Shown here: positions 6,309 through 6,754 of the stretch, in pieces
Numbering within the stretch: the stretch's first letter is position 1
Layout: every line of letters starts with the position of its first letter
DNA from: Euryarchaeota archaeon UBA495
Lineage (GTDB): Archaea > Thermoplasmatota > Poseidoniia > Poseidoniales > Poseidoniaceae
DNA: 6,754 nucleotides
NCBI GenBank assembly: GCA_002496845.1
Contig: DALQ01000056.1
Location: forward strand, 990 to 7,743
Reading direction: 5' to 3'
The notes under the pieces: generated by a model
Told to the model about the DNA's origin: nothing
Database searches by the model: none
Seen by the model: the letters and a program-made list of their open reading frames with translations, nothing else
Made by a program: the position numbers and the translations under genes

Positions 6309-6754
6309 ATGGAAGACAGGCATGTGGAAGACGTCGTCAAATGCAGTGAATGTGGCAGCCGAAGCCTCACCCGCGACGAGACCCGCGGCGAACTGGTCTG
6401 CGACGACTGCGGGCTGGTGCTCGAAGACAACGTGATCGACCAGGGCGCTGAATGGCGTGTTTTCTCCCCCGAACAGGGCGACCAGCGCGCCCGTACCGGT
6501 GCTCCGATGACGGTCATGCTCCACGACAAGGGATTGTCCACGGACATCGACTGGCAGAACAAGGACTACTCTGGAAAGTCGATTTCCAGCAGATACAGGA
6601 GCCAGTTCTACAGGATGAGAAAGTGGCAGAAGAGATCCCGAGTCAGCAACGCAACAGAGCGAAACAAGGCCATGGCCCTAGCAGAGCTCGACAGAATGGC
6701 TAGCCGATTGGAACTCCCCAAGACGATTAGAGAAACCGCCGCAGTCACCTATGG
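6309..6754 (+). CDS. tfb: Transcription initiation factor TFB, partial (C-terminus beyond the right edge)
   Basis: This is the archaeal homologue of eukaryotic TFIIB. It binds TBP on the TATA/BRE element and brings in RNA polymerase. The 148 residues visible are the N-terminal half. The zinc ribbon has C12, C15, C31 and C34 (CSEC and CDDCGLVL). The B-reader is IDQGAEWRVF (43-52), close to the usual IDxGPEWRAF, and the B-linker is RARTGAPMTVMLHDKGLST (60-78). The first cyclin fold begins near 103 (RMRKWQ) and is cut within VTY. The start is ATG at 6309 with a weak GGTGA five bases upstream; in-frame GTGs at 6300 and 6306 would add one to three residues, and a stop at 6267 limits further extension. 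It is transcribed divergently from the aconitase-family gene. Oddity: arginine codons change from CGC/CGT to AGA/AGG/CGA after residue 94. Whether it is the sole or one of several TFBs cannot be told. Confidence 0.96.
   Translation, partial: MEDRHVEDVVKCSECGSRSLTRDETRGELVCDDCGLVLEDNVIDQGAEWRVFSPEQGDQRARTGAPMTVMLHDKGLSTDIDWQNKDYSGKSISSRYRSQFYRMRKWQKRSRVSNATERNKAMALAELDRMASRLELPKTIRETAAVTY

Overview
The window comes from an archaeon, most likely a euryarchaeote. The evidence is a complete DNA topoisomerase VI gene pair (B then A) and a transcription factor B (TFB) gene with the archaeal zinc-ribbon and B-reader layout. The DNA is GC-rich, roughly high fifties percent by eye. Several genes have Shine-Dalgarno-like sequences that pair with an archaeal CACCTCC 16S tail. 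The long Topo VI B subunit, the haloarchaea-like Topo VI A motifs and the acidic, proline-rich tails fit marine Group II (Poseidoniales) or a related lineage. That placement is an inference, not a proof.

Layout. From 6082 down to the left edge, four genes lie head to tail on the minus strand. They are a fused aconitase / isopropylmalate-dehydratase family enzyme (4091-6082), Topo VI subunit B (1562-3994), Topo VI subunit A (465-1565, overlapping B by four bases as ATGA), and a membrane-anchored protein of unknown function that runs off the left edge (1-384). On the plus strand, TFB starts at 6309 and runs off the right edge. The 226-base gap between the enzyme and TFB is the only sizeable non-coding stretch. 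It should hold two divergent promoters, and it contains a perfect 7-3-7 inverted repeat in the presumed TFB leader.

Function. The two Topo VI subunits assemble into an A2B2 type IIB topoisomerase that passes one DNA duplex through another, using ATP bound by B and the tyrosine/Toprim cleavage centre of A. The enzyme upstream is metabolic and has no evident mechanistic link to Topo VI. TFB recruits RNA polymerase to TATA promoters. I see no mobile element, CRISPR array, RNA gene or defence system.

Most worth a second look: a PCNA-binding-like peptide at the very C-terminus of Topo VI B, an extra segment of about 105 residues in Topo VI B, the swivel-first domain order of the aconitase-family enzyme with an altered cluster motif, the palindrome in the TFB leader, and an abrupt change of arginine codon use inside TFB.
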